Of a stretch of 64,000 nucleotides of DNA, positions 1 through 11,034 are shown one piece after another. The position numbers and the translations under genes were made by a program. Within the stretch, counting starts at the first letter, position 1. The number at the start of each line of letters is the position of its first letter. This stretch comes from Notospermus geniculatus (Eukaryota > Nemertea > Pilidiophora > Heteronemertea > Lineidae), in contig NMRB01000476.1 in the NCBI GenBank assembly GCA_002633025.1, forward strand, positions 69,391 through 133,390. Reading direction: 5' to 3'. The notes beneath the pieces are model-generated. The model made no database searches. It had not been told where the DNA came from and saw nothing but the letters and a program-made list of their open reading frames with translations.

Positions 1-342
1 AAATTTTGATGAAGAAATGTGACCAACAAGATGTACTTTCATATGGAACAAACCGTGTTTAAATTGGCCCAGTAGTTTTTCAAATATTCGAAATATCAGG
101 TGTCGATAAACTAATGTCCATGACTGTACATGACGGTCAGGTCGAAACTTGTCAACGATAATTCCACATTGATACATTAATGATTTCCCACTACCAGTTT
201 TGGTAGATATCGAAAGGTCCTTGCGGTCCAACTGCGCACGAATTGAAGTCTTCTGGTGGTCAGTTAGTGATGGAATATCAAATTTTCGACAAATTTCTTT
301 TTCGATTGCATGAACCATGCCTTGTTCCATGGAGGCAGCCAT
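1..342 (-). CDS. RecQ-like DNA helicase, N-terminal part (runs off window)
   Basis: The minus strand is open from an ATG at 342 to the window edge (114 codons). Residues 21-58 read like the start of a RecQ-type superfamily 2 helicase: a conserved DHQ segment at about 28-30, then a P-loop, TKTGSGKS, at 47-54 followed by LMYQ. In this family the P-loop binds ATP to drive 3'-5' DNA unwinding. After about residue 60 (below base 165) the match is weaker, so an intron or decay may begin there. The ATG follows a purine-rich leader. Such genes are often expanded in invertebrates, sometimes as transposon passengers. The start and P-loop are seen directly; the RecQ assignment is by motif and word pattern only. 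The DEAH box and later motifs would lie outside the window. Confidence 0.6.
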   Translation of the reverse strand, partial: MAASMEQGMVHAIEKEICRKFDIPSLTDHQKTSIRAQLDRKDLSISTKTGSGKSLMYQCGIIVDKFRPDRHVQSWTLVYRHLIFRIFEKLLGQFKHGLFHMKVHLVGHISSSKF

Positions 343-1029
343 TTTAATTCTCACTCTCGCCTCCAGATAACGACAACGACGTCAGAAAAGCACCGATGCA
401 TTTACAGCTCACTGGCGCCGGGTATACCTGGATCCAAGATTGGAAAGACTGCCTTCGGTGTCTGTAACGCAGTCTCTGATTGGCCACCCTGTTGATCTGT
501 GGCGGCTGACACGAATTTCATTGGATTGAATCGACGGTGTTGGTGTGGAGTTAACGGAGTGCCATCACCGCCAGTAACGGCACGTTCCTCCATTATAACT
601 GTATCGCCTGGAAAGATAAACCAGTACGTAGGTCAGACATTTCCAAGTGTAACGTGTGACTGCTGCCCTATGACGTCATACGCAGGGTAAATATCCTAGT
701 TGGGTCATTCCATGTCAAACCACACTTTTTTCCCCGACCCCCTCCAAATTCAGTGAAATTTGGCATATCTGGGGCAACCCCTCAACCCTCAACCACAATG
801 TTTCATTTTTTAGCATTTTATGGCAATTATTTCAATTTTTGGCCTATTTCACGACAATACGTGACTCTATGATAAAAAACAGCACATTTCTCAAAAACTG
901 CCAATCCAAATGCCTCAAATTTGGTATCATTGGGTAGCTGAGATGATTTACTTTCATGTGAGATGCGTCACAATGACCTCTATTGATTGCACCTTAATCT
1001 AGGTCAAATCACGTGACCTTGCTATTTGA
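343..1029. other. Intergenic; dispersed-repeat-like sequence
   Basis: This stretch is probably the 5' flank of the helicase gene. Short ORFs of about 60 codons on both strands show no family features. From about 703 the text (GGTCATTCCATG..., then GTGAAATTTGGCATA) resembles degenerate dispersed repeats common in marine invertebrates. No gene is recognised. Confidence 0.3.
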
Positions 1030-1130
1030 GGGGAGCGCGGTGGCATAATGGTTAGGGCTGTGGACTCGTTATCGGAAGATCGTGGGTTCGATCCCCGGCC
1101 GTGCCACTCTGTAACTCTCAACTGGCGTCG
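1030..1130 (+). mobile_element. tRNA-derived SINE, family B, copy 1 (5' head)
   Basis: The tRNA-like head carries a pol III A box (TGGCATAATGG) and B box (GGTTCGATCCC). It is nearly identical to the head at 14881, differing at one base in the anticodon region, and shares the following TCTGTAACTCTCAACTGGC. After about 1125 it diverges from the 14881 copy and passes into degenerate repeats, so it is either truncated or has a different body. Confidence 0.75.
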
Positions 1131-2020
1131 TCCGTCGTCGTTGACCGTTAGCAGGGCACGTTTCGTAACCGCTGGGGCTATTGATCTGAAACTTGGTACA
1201 TATATAACCTTGGTGAGATGACCTCAGACACCAAGTTTCGGTCTGATCTGATTCCTGGCTTGGCCACCAGGGGGATAAACCGAAAACCTTTAAAGTGCAG
1301 TTTTGCCTTAACCGTTGATCGGATCATCACCAAATTTTTATCGTAGGTACATCTTATGAGGATACAGGACATATCATTGTGGCTATTTGTCCCGGATTGT
1401 TAAAATTAGGTGTGATGATGTATCTAGGTACGCTCTATGTCTGTGGCAGATTTCGGTCCGATCAGACTTCATATATGGCCACCAGGTGGCTATCTTGGAA
1501 ATTGGGCGTTGGCCCATAGCTCGTTAACTACTGGAGCTAGAATGTTCTGAACTTGAACAAGTATGTATCTTTGTAGTCTTCATGTGTACAGCAAATTTCA
1601 GCGTGATCGGACTTGACAGTCCGCTGCCAGGCAGCCATTTTGGAAAATGGAACTTTGACCTGTGTGACCGATAAACGTTGTTCAACTTGAAAACCCGTAT
1701 AATATATCATGTATCTGCATTAGATGTACTTATGATACAAATTTGGTGATGATCCGTCGAATAATAAATTAGTTATTGCACTTTTTGTCCATTTCAAATG
1801 GAGCCATCTAGTGACTATTCAATGAACTACAGTACATACATTCTGTTTGGAAACTGATGGTGAAGCACTGGAGCTATTGTCTTCAAACTTCACACATATG
1901 TGCCCCTAGGTCAGATAACCACAGACACCAAGTTTCGGTCCGATATAATAGGTCCCACAAACACATAAGGTCTACCATTAGCGCAGATTGAGTGAATTTT
2001 AGGTATCTCATAGCATAAAT
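1131..2020. repeat. Degenerate ~170-190 bp repeat units
   Basis: A phrase recurs four or five times: a GGAGCTATTG-type opening, CTGAAACTTGG, a date-stamp-like TATGTACCTNGGT, AGATGACCTCAGACACCAAGTTTCGG, then GATCNGA and GCCACCAGG. Clear instances start near 1180, 1420, 1540 and 1860. Units are strongly diverged, which suggests an old tandem repeat. Short minus-strand ORFs here are translations of the repeat and are not called as genes. Confidence 0.55.
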
Positions 2021-2089
2021 ATGCAAATTTGACAATTTTGAAAAAAAATCTGTCTTTTCGAAATTGGGGTACAGTTCGGCGGTTCGGCG

Positions 2090-4694
2090 TTTTCGAACTG
2101 CCGCAAACCCAACCTTTACAACGAGAGTGCACTAGTTATAGCCTTACACATTTTCCACAAGTTGTACAGCTTTCTCCTACTTTTACTTGTGAAAATCCTA
2201 TTAGCCTTTACAGTATAAAATTCTCGTGGAAAATTTTCTGTTATTGTCGGATGTAAATTTTTTCGTAGTGTGTTAGAATATTTACAAATAAAGAAGTAAT
2301 GGATTTCATCAATAATACCAGAGTGGTGACAAAGTTTACATACATTTTCCTGAACTCTACGCCCGTAAATTCTATCCTTCACATCTGGAATTTTCGTTAA
2401 CCCGCACCTAAATTTACAAAGTTCAGAAGGCCAATGTAATATTTTAAAATAAGGCTCAATGGTATGACTTTCTTTAATTATTCTATAAAAAGAGCACCTT
2501 GGGTCAGTTTCTAGTTCAGCCCACCATGTCTGTACATATTGATCAACTTGCCTTTGCATTACAGTCAATTTCAACTGTCGTGGATTAAGAAGGCTGGGGT
2601 TATACCATAAACCTCCTAACCCACACTCATTTAGATCATTCTTAATTTCTTTACCCCAACCATACCTCAAATAACCGTTATCAATGTGCTGGTGTACAAT
2701 ATTACAGAAAACATTTGACCATTTATCCAATGTAGAATTTGAAAGCCGCACCCAGAAAGCAATCATTCTTGCCCTGATCTCAAGTTTAAGTGGGTGCCTC
2801 CGTAGACAATAATCGCGGGTGTTCTGAGAGGCAAACGTAGGAGGTACTTAAGAAATTTCAATTGGACTCTTTCAAGGATATCTGTGTTACCGGCACCCCA
2901 TACCTCACACACGTAGAGTAAAACAGGCAATACTACTTTATCAAAGAGATCAATGGCTGAATCAATTGACAAATTCAAACTTTTACATGTTCTCAATACC
3001 CCATACATAGCTTTCAGACCCTTCTGATAAGAACGGTTAATAGCATTATGAAAACTACCATTATACGTAAAGACAACACCTAAATACAGGTATTGATCAA
3101 CTATTTCAATAATTTCATCACCGTAATTAAATACCGGAATATTTCTGCTTAATCTGCCTCTTGAGAAAATCACGATCTTAGTCTTTGAGGTGTTAACCCG
3201 TAGTTGCCAAATTTCACAATACTCCACCAGTAAATTTAAACCCAGTTGTAAACGTTCGGGAGTCTCAGCAAGTAAAATCATATCATCCGCATAGAGAAGT
3301 ACCGCCAGCTTCAAGTACAACTCAAGTACGTAAGATATTCACAGTGACAATTCAATTGTAAATCAGCTGGCCCGTAGAAGTTATTCTCGTTCAAAAAAGA
3401 TTCAAAATCGTTCAGGAACAAAGCAAACAATAAGGGAGACATATTCTCCCCCTGTCTCACCCCAACGCAACAAGGAAAATATTCAGATATTCTATTTCCG
3501 ACCTGTACACAAGATTTTGCCTCTTTGTACATGTGCTGAATAACACGTAAGATTTTACCATTTATTCCAGTTCTCAGTAATTTCTGCCACAAGCCCACCC
3601 TCACAATAGAATCAAATGCTTGTTTGAAGTCTACAAAAGCAACATACAGTCGTTTTCCTTTCCTAAGATAGAGATCTATGAGGCATTGCAGTGTAAATAC
3701 GTGGTCCATTGTAGAAAATCCAGCACGAAAACCTGCCTGCTCTCTACCAATGACATCATTCATCTTTACAAACTCTTCAAGTCGCCTATTGAGCACCGCA
3801 GTAAACAATTTTCCAACACAACTGAGCAGGGTTATACCTCGATAATTCTCGGGTCTGTTTCGATCACCTTTCTTTTTATAAATGGGTTTGATAATACCAT
3901 TAGCCCAACATGAGGGAACTGTTCCTGTATCGAGAATAATATTGAATAAATTACAGTAAAAGTTAATTAAACGTTCTGAGGAGCACAAAATAAACTCGTT
4001 TGTGACCTAGTCTACGCCACAAGCCTTTCTGCTTTTTAACAACTTAATTTCTTTAATTATTTTATTCCGAACTATTGGTCTATTTAGAATTTCGTCAGTT
4101 TCATCAGTATCTAAAATTTGTGGAGGGACATTTTCATCATTACCCGGCACTTCAGCATTCAAAGCTTTAAAATGCTGAAACAGATCACCTAAAATCACTT
4201 CAGGAGTTTTTTCACCCTTTTTTTTACAACTAACCATTTTCCAAAACCGGTGTGAATCATTACTTTTCAAATTCTTCAGATCATCAATAAACCTTTTGTT
4301 ATAATCAGAATAACTCTTCTTCAATAACCTCTTATACTTTTTACCCTCCGACTTCATAATTCTTGCATTCTCTTGCGACCGTACTCGCTTAAAGCGATCT
4401 CTCGCACGATTAAAAATTTTCCGTTGCTTGCTACATTTCTCATTATACCATGGTTTACTCTTTCCAGATTTAGACCTATCCACAGAACCTTTACCTGAGC
4501 TACCAAAAGTTTTTTTACAACTGTTTACTAACAATTCATTATATATTTCTCGATTATATTATCCAACTCTATCTTCTCTAGCTCCCTACATCCACGCCTA
4601 TTTTCGGACCAAAGAATCAACTCATCCAAAACATTATTGTCAATATTCTCAACAAATTTATCTTTTTTATCATTTCGCCATGGTAATCTGTTAC
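2090..4694 (-). pseudogene. 5'-truncated LINE (non-LTR retrotransposon) ORF2, broken
   Basis: Minus-strand pieces form one reverse transcriptase protein in order. These are a basic linker with a conserved WYNEKC (4534-4007), RT fingers and palm with ENYRGITLLS, FVDFKQAFD and GVRQGENMSPLLFA (3988-3311), the catalytic YADD (3320-2763), and a C-terminal domain with a Cys/His cluster (2766-2116). Upstream coding to about 4690 is in a shifted frame. I see an in-frame TAG at 4007-4009 and frameshifts near 4550, 3320 and 2770. The endonuclease domain is missing: LINE sequence stops at 4694, where an unrelated 54-bp repeat begins. The style is RTE-X/Proto2-like from memory; the clade is uncertain. 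It is certainly not functional. Confidence 0.88.
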
Positions 4695-4924
4695 CATCAC
4701 AAGCGACGCATGCGCGGACCCATTGCTCGATCATTCTGTGGTAGACGCTTGGCCAGGACGCACGGTTGGAGTGAGCGCTCTCACTGGGCCGTGCTCTAGA
4801 GCCTTCGTTGGCTCTGGGGTTTTTGCCTTTGGTTATTGTTTGCAGGGCTGAATGCAGGGGCTTGGGGTGGACCATTTGAGTTGGGGAGTCTTTTGGAATA
4901 CAGGCCTACAGGTATAATTTCGAT

Positions 4925-5060
4925 TTTCCCGATTTCAAGCCGAGAATGGCTGCCGAGTATGGCAAAACGCCGAGAATGGCAAAAGCCGAGTATGGCTCAG
5001 TGAAATGGCGAGTATGCCGGGAGAGGTGGTGAAAGTATTGCTCCGAGAATGGAGGAGATG
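4925..5060 (+). repeat. Short GAGAATGGC/GAGTATGGC repeat cluster
   Basis: CCGAGAATGGC or CGAGTATGGC words recur about seven times, 11-25 bp apart. This is a degenerate microsatellite-like array. ORFs across it are artefacts. Confidence 0.55.
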
Positions 5061-5754
5061 CGGAAGGAAATGTAGGCAAGATTGGCCATGGGGAGTGCCG
5101 CCATATTGTGTGATAGTGCATGAAGGCCGATGCATGCTATGCATGCATGCAGGCCGGGCCTTCGGTAGGCATGGTCGGTGGAGCGAGGCATTGTTAGAAC
5201 GAAACATACATGGGGGATTATTGGGAGGTTATTGAGTTACGGCCTACGGCTACGTGTAGCTTCACGGTGACTGGTGGGGTGCTGTATTGTGCGGGCTGAT
5301 TACGCCAGGGTGTGGCGTTGTGTACGACGTGTGAGGACATGGATGACGAGGCAAGCGAGAGGTAAATAGAGCATTGTGGTTACAGGTGTGGGGTGGCGGT
5401 GATCCGGAATGCGCTCTTGAAAACACTTAGGTAAGAGGGAAGTGCATTTGATGTTTTGCCATCAACCCAAACCCGGGGATACTAAGTCCCTAGTGAGATT
5501 CCACAAATCTCACGTGGGTGGGGGTTGAGGGTTCTTTCCACTACTTCACTACGTTCTGCCCTTCACTGTGGGTGAAAAGGAATATGTGATATCGGGACAT
5601 TGCGTTGTGGGAATTGCATTTTGATCCGGTAGCAGAAATGTCGGATGTCGACCAGCATCTTTACCAGACGACACTGTGGTGGGAGGAACCTTCCATCCCC
5701 AACCCGCGTCATGCCGTAGCGGTTCCTCTAGAAATAAGTGATGTGGTGGTATTG

Positions 5755-5842
5755 GGGGAGAGTATTGGGGAGGGTATTGGGAGTATTGGGAAGAGTATTG
5801 GGAGTATTGGGAAGAGTATTGGGAGTATTGGGAAAGTGGGAG
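5755..5842 (+). repeat. GAGTATTGGGA minisatellite
   Basis: About four tandem units of 21 bp are present, each built from two near-copies of GAGTATTGGGA. The several overlapping ORFs here on both strands (GVLGRVLG and NTPNTLPNT translations) are products of the repeat. Confidence 0.8.
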
Positions 5843-6016
5843 ATGTGTGGAATGAATGCAGGTGGTTGTGCGTGTGTTGGGTCGTTGGCATGCATGATTT
5901 TCCCCAATACTATTATGCCAGAAGAGCAATGGAAACAAGCGGCGTCGGTTGGGATAGGCAAGCATCACAAGCGACGCATGCGCGGACCCATTGCTCGATC
6001 ATTCTGTGGTAGACGC

Positions 6017-6609
6017 GACGAGAAGGAACGGACGCAGGGAGGGAAGCTGATGAGACACGCTGCGAGGTATACTGGTAATCGGGAGACCGGGGTGCGGTCG
6101 TGGAAACCCCCCCCCTTGGTATCCTCTATCATCATGCCGAATTTCAAGACAAAACAAAGCTTCCAAGTGTGACTTTATTGAGCCGACTTCCAGCATTATT
6201 ATATAGATGAATGAACAGAGGAAACTAAGGAAGTCTTGCTGAAGGATTATAAAGACTTTGATGAGGTGACGGTATGATGTCGGTTGGATATAATCAAAAG
6301 TGGCAGCGAAAAGTGGCAGGCTACAAATCTGGATATTTATTATTTAACCAAAGTTCATGGAGGAACAATGTTTCAACCTCAACCTTGACAATAGTCATCT
6401 TGGCTGCAATAGAAGTCTGGTGAATGAGGGACTTGTATACAAAATTTGAAATGCTGTACATGTAGCAATAAAAAAGATACATTGACAGAGGTGTAGGCCT
6501 TAAACAGTTGTAAATGTGTCGCTATGAGAAAGACCTAGCCTAGAAAACAGTTGGCCCCTACTTGGTGATTATTCATTAGATTTCCATCATGGATTTCCAT
6601 GGCATTTTG
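6017..6609. other. No gene recognised
   Basis: Unique-looking AT-rich sequence with only short ORFs and no recognisable repeat boundaries. Confidence 0.3.
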
Positions 6610-6921
6610 TCAAAATCTGCCCGGGTACCTTCTGCCCTTACAAATTTCAAAGTTAACACATAACCTCCAGGAAGCGATGTTTTGGTGAGGTGGCCCGCCG
6701 TCTACAAATATGAATTCTTTCAACAGCCGTTCACTAGGAACAGAACAAGCAACAGTCCCAGGTGTTGCATAGGAAAAATCACCATTCATATCAAAGATAC
6801 GGTAAGACCAGTCATCGCTGATTCGGCCAAGTACATGCTCAGTTAGCTCCACTTTATTTGAGAGATGAAATTTTTGCTGCTTTTTGTCCTTGATCTTAAA
6901 GTTCATGATCTTGTTGTACAC
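6610..6921 (-). CDS. Unrecognised ORF, possible exon
   Basis: An open frame of about 103 codons with normal-looking composition, preceded on the minus strand by an acceptor-like TTTTTAG. No domain, signal peptide or membrane segment is recognised. It lies near the cluster of decaying minus-strand coding pieces at 8.8-12.8 kb and could be another fragment. A chance ORF is possible. Confidence 0.2.
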   Translation of the reverse strand: MYNKIMNFKIKDKKQQKFHLSNKVELTEHVLGRISDDWSYRIFDMNGDFSYATPGTVACSVPSERLLKEFIFVDGGPPHQNIASWRLCVNFEICKGRRYPGRF

Positions 6922-6924
6922 TCT

Positions 6925-7085
6925 AAAAACTCAAGTGTTGTATTCATCTTTACAAATGTTGCATCCAACACTTTCTAAGAGGCTTGAGAGTGACAACACT
7001 TTGAAGTGTTGAAGGTATGATTAGCCAAGTGTTGGATTTCTAACATCTATGAAGTGTTGAATCCACGTGTATGAAGCATTGAATA
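6925..7085. repeat. AACACTT / AAGTGTT motif cluster
   Basis: The words AAGTGTTG, CAACACTT and close variants occur about eight times in both orientations in 160 bp, giving local self-complementarity. Confidence 0.45.
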
Positions 7086-7089
7086 GCGT

Positions 7090-8184
7090 TTGAAAAGGGG
7101 CTGGAGGAAGAACGCTCCCATGTCCAAAGTGTGCATATTTCAGAAAGTATTGGGCCGATTTGGATAAAATTCGCAGTGGTGATACTTGATAGCAAAAGAT
7201 TAACAGTCACCATGCAGAGAGAACAAAAAACCTAATTATCCTAAAACAATGCTTTTTTGAACCTCAACAAAAATAGAGAAATAGCTGTTTTTTCCCCTCA
7301 GAATCGGCATAGGTATTCAGTCATTGTTTCTCATTAACTTTCCAGTCAAAATCTTCACTTACTTTCACACAATTACGATAAAACAATGATGTTTACTTCA
7401 GCTTCTAATGGGTGTGCTCAATAGCGGGAATGACAACAACAACCACTTCGCATGATCCAGACAAACCACAATGTCATGGTTGGCTGATCTGCTGACTGCA
7501 AGTTCAGGTCAAGATTGTATTTTATTGGTGCATGAAGGCGATGATGCAATATATTCACTAATATTAATTCTTTGAAAGGCATTCTTGACATACCCTGCTT
7601 GACATTATACAGTTCGTAGTGTAAGCTTACTGTGTATTTTTGGTTATGTTGGTGTTTGTCTTACATAATGCAACATGTTCAATTCTGGTGACACTGCTTC
7701 TGCAGATAACACTCGTACACTCGTAATTATGTTCATTGTGAGGTAATAGACCCCTGTGAATAGGCCTAATCATTGCAAAAATCACACCATAGGGGCCAAT
7801 GTCGTATTGTTGGAGATCTGGCTCTTACCAAGAGTGAGTGCACCCAACTTTAGTTGTCCAGTCTAATTGTCAGGTAATTATCTCATTTTTCGTGAATGTG
7901 GTGGACATTATTCATGTAGAATAGGCCTAATCAGTTACCACTGGCCAAGGCCTGCTGTTATGACCATTTTTGGGATTTTCAACAGTGTACAATGGGCTTT
8001 ATTGTTAAGTATAAAAATGCATTGTCTTAGCTACTGTTACATAACATTACTACTTCTCTTCATGGTGATTGTTAATCTTTCATATTCAAGTATCACCGCT
8101 GCGAATTTTATACCAATCGGACCAATATTTTCGGAAATATGCACACTTTGGACATGGGAGCGTTCTTCCTCCAGCCCCTTTGAA
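7090..8184. mobile_element. ~1.1-kb element with long inverted ends
   Basis: About 170 bp at 7090-7262 reappears inverted at 8005-8184: GGGGCTGGAGGAAGAACGC on the left, GCGTTCTTCCTCCAGCCCC on the right, with many mismatches and small gaps inside the arms. The interior (about 740 bp) has no transposase. It is a foldback or non-autonomous DNA transposon relic. No clear target duplication was identified. Confidence 0.65.
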
Positions 8185-8190
8185 GAATTT

Positions 8191-8417
8191 GAGGAGCCTG
8201 ATAGCCTAGTGGTTATCACGTCCGCTTAGCAAGCGGCAGGTCCCGGGTTCGAATCCAGCCCGGGCCATATGGGATTTCATTCCCTGCTCTTCACGTCCGT
8301 CGCATGGGACAGTAAGCCGTGGTGCTTTGTTCCTTGTGTCTTTGCAAGGGCAAGTAAAATACGCCATCCAAATGAGGAACATGAGTAGCTTGTGATGGCC
8401 TCCTCCGTACTTACCAA
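8191..8417 (+). mobile_element. tRNA-derived SINE, family A, forward copy
   Basis: The tRNA-like head has an A box (TAGCCTAGTGG) and a B box (GGTTCGAATCC). Its anticodon arm CCGC-TTAGCAA-GCGG suggests AGC (Ala-like). The body runs through GTCCGTCGCATGGGACAGTA and GGCAAGTAAAA to TCCGTACTTACC. It is the only full-head plus-strand copy; compare 37108, 38799, 40339, 58157 and 60329. The tail CCAATAATGCTATGGCTTC of the minus copies is missing here. Confidence 0.85.
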
Positions 8418-8812
8418 ACAATAAGTTTGTAACTAAAAAACTTGAAGGAAAACCTAACCCTCCACCAAAGAAGATTGTGTTGAAACCATGTTTTTCATTC
8501 CCTACATAGGATAACCAGCCATCCTATATGGAAGAAAGATGCGTCAAATTTTCAAACGCTATTTCTGTATAAACTTGAAGATCATTTACACCACCTTCAA
8601 AGTGAAAAATTATTTCTCACTGAAGTGCCCCACCCCATACCTTTTTTAAACGCCTCACCAAAAGAACGTGGTGGTAATTGCCAGGAATATGATCATACGG
8701 AAAAAGAACTCGTCGATGTTTAGGAGGTTTATTTATGCTTAACATAAGATTTGCACAGCAATGTACAATATAAATGTGCTACAAAATTTGAAGTAAAAGC
8801 ATTTGGTAGCTT

Positions 8813-9004
8813 TTACGAATAGGAGCCATTGACTGCATCTTCATCTACAAATGACACATGAACACAGTACATATCAAAAATAATGTTGCTATCAGAAAAT
8901 CGCCAATGAAAATAAAAGTTATCGATTGCCTCTTGCCATAGTGACCTCTTTATACTGCCCATACCTGGGTCAGTTTTGTGGTCAGCATCATCACCTATAC
9001 GGTA
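8813..9004 (-). pseudogene. Terminal coding piece, unrecognised
   Basis: The minus strand is open for 64 codons from an acceptor-like GTTCGATTAG (exon from 9004) to a TAA at 8813-8815. It contains coding-like text such as GMGSIKRSLWQEAIDNFYFH. It begins in phase 0, matching the phase at which the 9940 exon ends. No family is recognised. It lies just downstream of the hAT remnant at 9117-9747 and may belong to the same decayed unit. Confidence 0.4.
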
Positions 9005-9116
9005 CTAATCGAACAAGTTAATGATTGCATCAACAATGACGCGTGAACACAGTCCTGAAGTCCGTGGCGTTCCTTCATTTGTCGCATTTCAATGTAAATT
9101 TGTGTAGTGATAAATC

Positions 9117-9747
9117 TCAAAATAGCTTTATCATATCACCTTTTTCATTGAGGAAATTCACATCTGTTTCACTGGTGACTTCGGCAGTTGTTCGTTTCGG
9201 GGGTAGGCAGCCTAGGAAGCGTTCCACTGGCATACATTTAGCAGGAACCCATCTTGCAGAGACACTCATTTCCTCTACTGCAGGGAGAAATACGAAGCAG
9301 ATCTAAGAGACCCCACAATGTTAATTTCCAGATACATTCCAATTGCAACAACATATTCCTCAATACACTGATGGCTGGTATAACTGGCATTTTCGGGAGC
9401 ATTGTCCAAAAAAAGTTTCACATCTTCCAAACCATTCTCAATCGGGTGCTCTAAGAAAAACCCTTGAAATTGGTGAAATGTGCAGATTTGGCCTTACAGA
9501 GGTAGTAGATAGTCGGTAGTTCTCAAGAATTTCTTCATGATTTTTCTATTCTTTAACTTCTGAGCAGCTTGATTTTTCAAATATGGCCTGTTGTAGCCAC
9601 TGTCAGAACCCCTCCAAATTCTCTAGTTTGCTTGTCTGCAACCTGACGTTCTTTTGCCATTTTGTGCATTGCACACTTTTCATGATCCTTTATCTTCTCT
9701 ACGGCTTTTTTCACTTCTTAACGTGCATTAATGTTTAGTCGTGGGGT
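9117..9747 (-). pseudogene. hAT-superfamily transposase remnant (DUF4371-like)
   Basis: Minus-strand coding can be followed across several frames. It starts after a strong acceptor (pyrimidine tract then CTCAG) with a charged stretch containing VEKIKDHEKCAMHK, as in the region after the TTF zinc finger. LKNQAAQKLKNRKIMKKF follows, then IGMYLEINIVGSL..SYFSLQ, then EEMSVSARWVP...VERFLGC. The last two match the DUF4371 pattern of hAT transposases (IxxxISxxxFFxLxxDE, then EQMSVxxRYV, then VERFLG). Visible breaks include an in-frame TAA after NINAR, and frameshifts near 9610, 9475 and 9275. The DDE/catalytic core is not intact. No ATG-initiated ORF of useful length survives. The family call rests on motif order and spacing from memory. 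Confidence 0.55.
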
Positions 9748-9939
9748 CTGAGAGACAAGGACAGATAAGCCCGAGTGAATATACAGTAAGGACCTGATTT
9801 ACCTCTGGTAAATCCTTTGAAAACATCGATGATGTCGAGGGTTTTTCAAAATGTGAATCACCTTCTTTGCAGAAAATGTGGCGGGTCTTGCAAAAGGAAC
9901 CTAAGTAGACAAAGGTGATACCATCATCCGAGAACTTAC

Positions 9940-10309
9940 CATTTCCAGGACTGCAGCAGTCTGTGCGGCATCCATATGTTCCTTGAAATCAATATTTCTT
10001 CCTTTTGGAATAGGGCCATCGCCAGCAGGCTCCCGGCCAAGGAAATTGATGTTTATTTGGTCAACCTATCATATTAAGGACACATGGAAGACAATGTGTT
10101 TATCGTAAGCACAATGCATTTCTTTTTGTTACTCCTTCTTTTACATGTATGTATACATTTCCACAATGTTTCTACCAGTGTTCCCTGGTCGTCTTCATGT
10201 GGCTGAATCAGGTCATTTCAGATGAGATAATGCAGGTAAATGTACTTATATCTTTGGCATCTCTCTTACCACGTCCACGTCCCTGGCCTCTTCCTCGTCC
10301 TCTAGCATT
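9940..10309 (-). pseudogene. Two spliced coding pieces, unrecognised
   Basis: A 40-nt exon (10309-10270, acceptor CTTCATACAG, donor GTAAGA) is followed by a 126-nt exon (10065-9940, acceptor ATGATAG, donor GTAAGT). The phases agree if the first is read as MLEDEEEARDVDV, joining the second, which starts VDQIN and contains FLGREPAGDGPIPKG. Read in another frame, the first exon is Gly/Arg-rich. No family is recognised. Both lie just upstream of the hAT remnant on the same strand. Confidence 0.35.
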
Positions 10310-10395
10310 CTGTATGAAGAATACAGAGGCTATTTATTTAGCCAATTTTCTCTGCAAACCTGCTGAAAATGAAGCCGTGAATTACACTCTACTGG

Positions 10396-10765
10396 TCACA
10401 GTGTGCAAAAATCCTCGCGAATCGATTGGAAAAATGGCGGCAATACATCGAGCACCGTCTCCATTACAGTGGTGTACGTCACTTGTCTGGTAGGATCCCA
10501 TTCGTCACAGTACATCATGTCTAATGACCTGTCACAATGAGGAACCAGCCTTGAAAGTGTGCCCACAGGTGGCACGATTGAATGTGTGCTCATGGCATGA
10601 ATATGGATAACTACTGGAACGTCATTCGCCCTGTCGTCAATCTGTTTTACACTACAGTGTTTTGCCTGAGTGCCACCTTTTCCTGTAGTTCCTCATTAAA
10701 CACTTTGCACATAACCACATTACTCATAACTGTAATAATTATCGTCCTCTCTAATCCACCTAAAT
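10396..10765 (-). pseudogene. Coding-like minus-strand pieces with a frameshift
   Basis: One frame reads ...VFNEELQEKVALRQNTVV and stops near 10645. A +1 frame then continues KQIDDRANDVPVVIHIHAM...PPVGTLSRLVPHCDRSL to a stop at 10396. The composition is coding-like on both sides of the shift, so a single decayed gene is inferred. No domain is recognised. It is preceded by an 82-bp sequence (10752-10833) that also occurs at 12140-12221. Confidence 0.35.
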
Positions 10766-10903
10766 TTCAGTGTTGATAATGATGAATGGTGGATGTTGCA
10801 GGATCATGTCCTGTGGTGGTGGTGCTCAACGTCCTGCAGCGGGTGGCATTATCGTGAATTAAGTACCGCAAAAATGATGACGTCACAAAGTACAACACCG
10901 CCT

Positions 10904-11034
10904 GACTTCAACCTCGTACCCAGGCAAGAATATCATGACACCATTTTGGTTCCCGAAGCCACCGGTAGGGCTACCCTTCTAGCCCTGGCGTTGGCTTCCG
11001 GAACCAAAATGGTCATGACACTTGTACTGAAGTC
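10904..11034. mobile_element. Small inverted-repeat element (MITE-like)
   Basis: GACTTCAACCTCGTACC at the left pairs with TTGTACTGAAGTC at the right. An inner pair, CATGACACCATTTTGGTTCC and GGAACCAAAATGGTCATG, extends the hairpin. It is 131 bp long with no coding. Confidence 0.65.

Larger units (their letters stand above)
4695..6016. repeat. Segment bracketed by 54-bp identical direct repeats
   Basis: Positions 4695-4748 and 5963-6016 are identical (starting CATCACAAGCGACGCATGCG, ending GGTAGACGC), 1268 bp apart. The first copy abuts the truncated end of the LINE. Between them lie two simple arrays and short ORFs created by those arrays. It could be a tandem segmental duplication, or short terminal direct repeats of an insertion. 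No transposon protein is present. Confidence 0.7.

Noticed and set aside
5605-6172. Overlapping ~60-145-codon ORFs on both strands
   Set aside because: They translate the GAGTATTGGGA minisatellite and the 54-bp repeat; low-complexity products with no family.
8191-8265. Functional tRNA-Ala gene
   Set aside because: The same tRNA-like sequence recurs with a constant non-tRNA body and tail, so it is a SINE head. The acceptor stem does not close properly.
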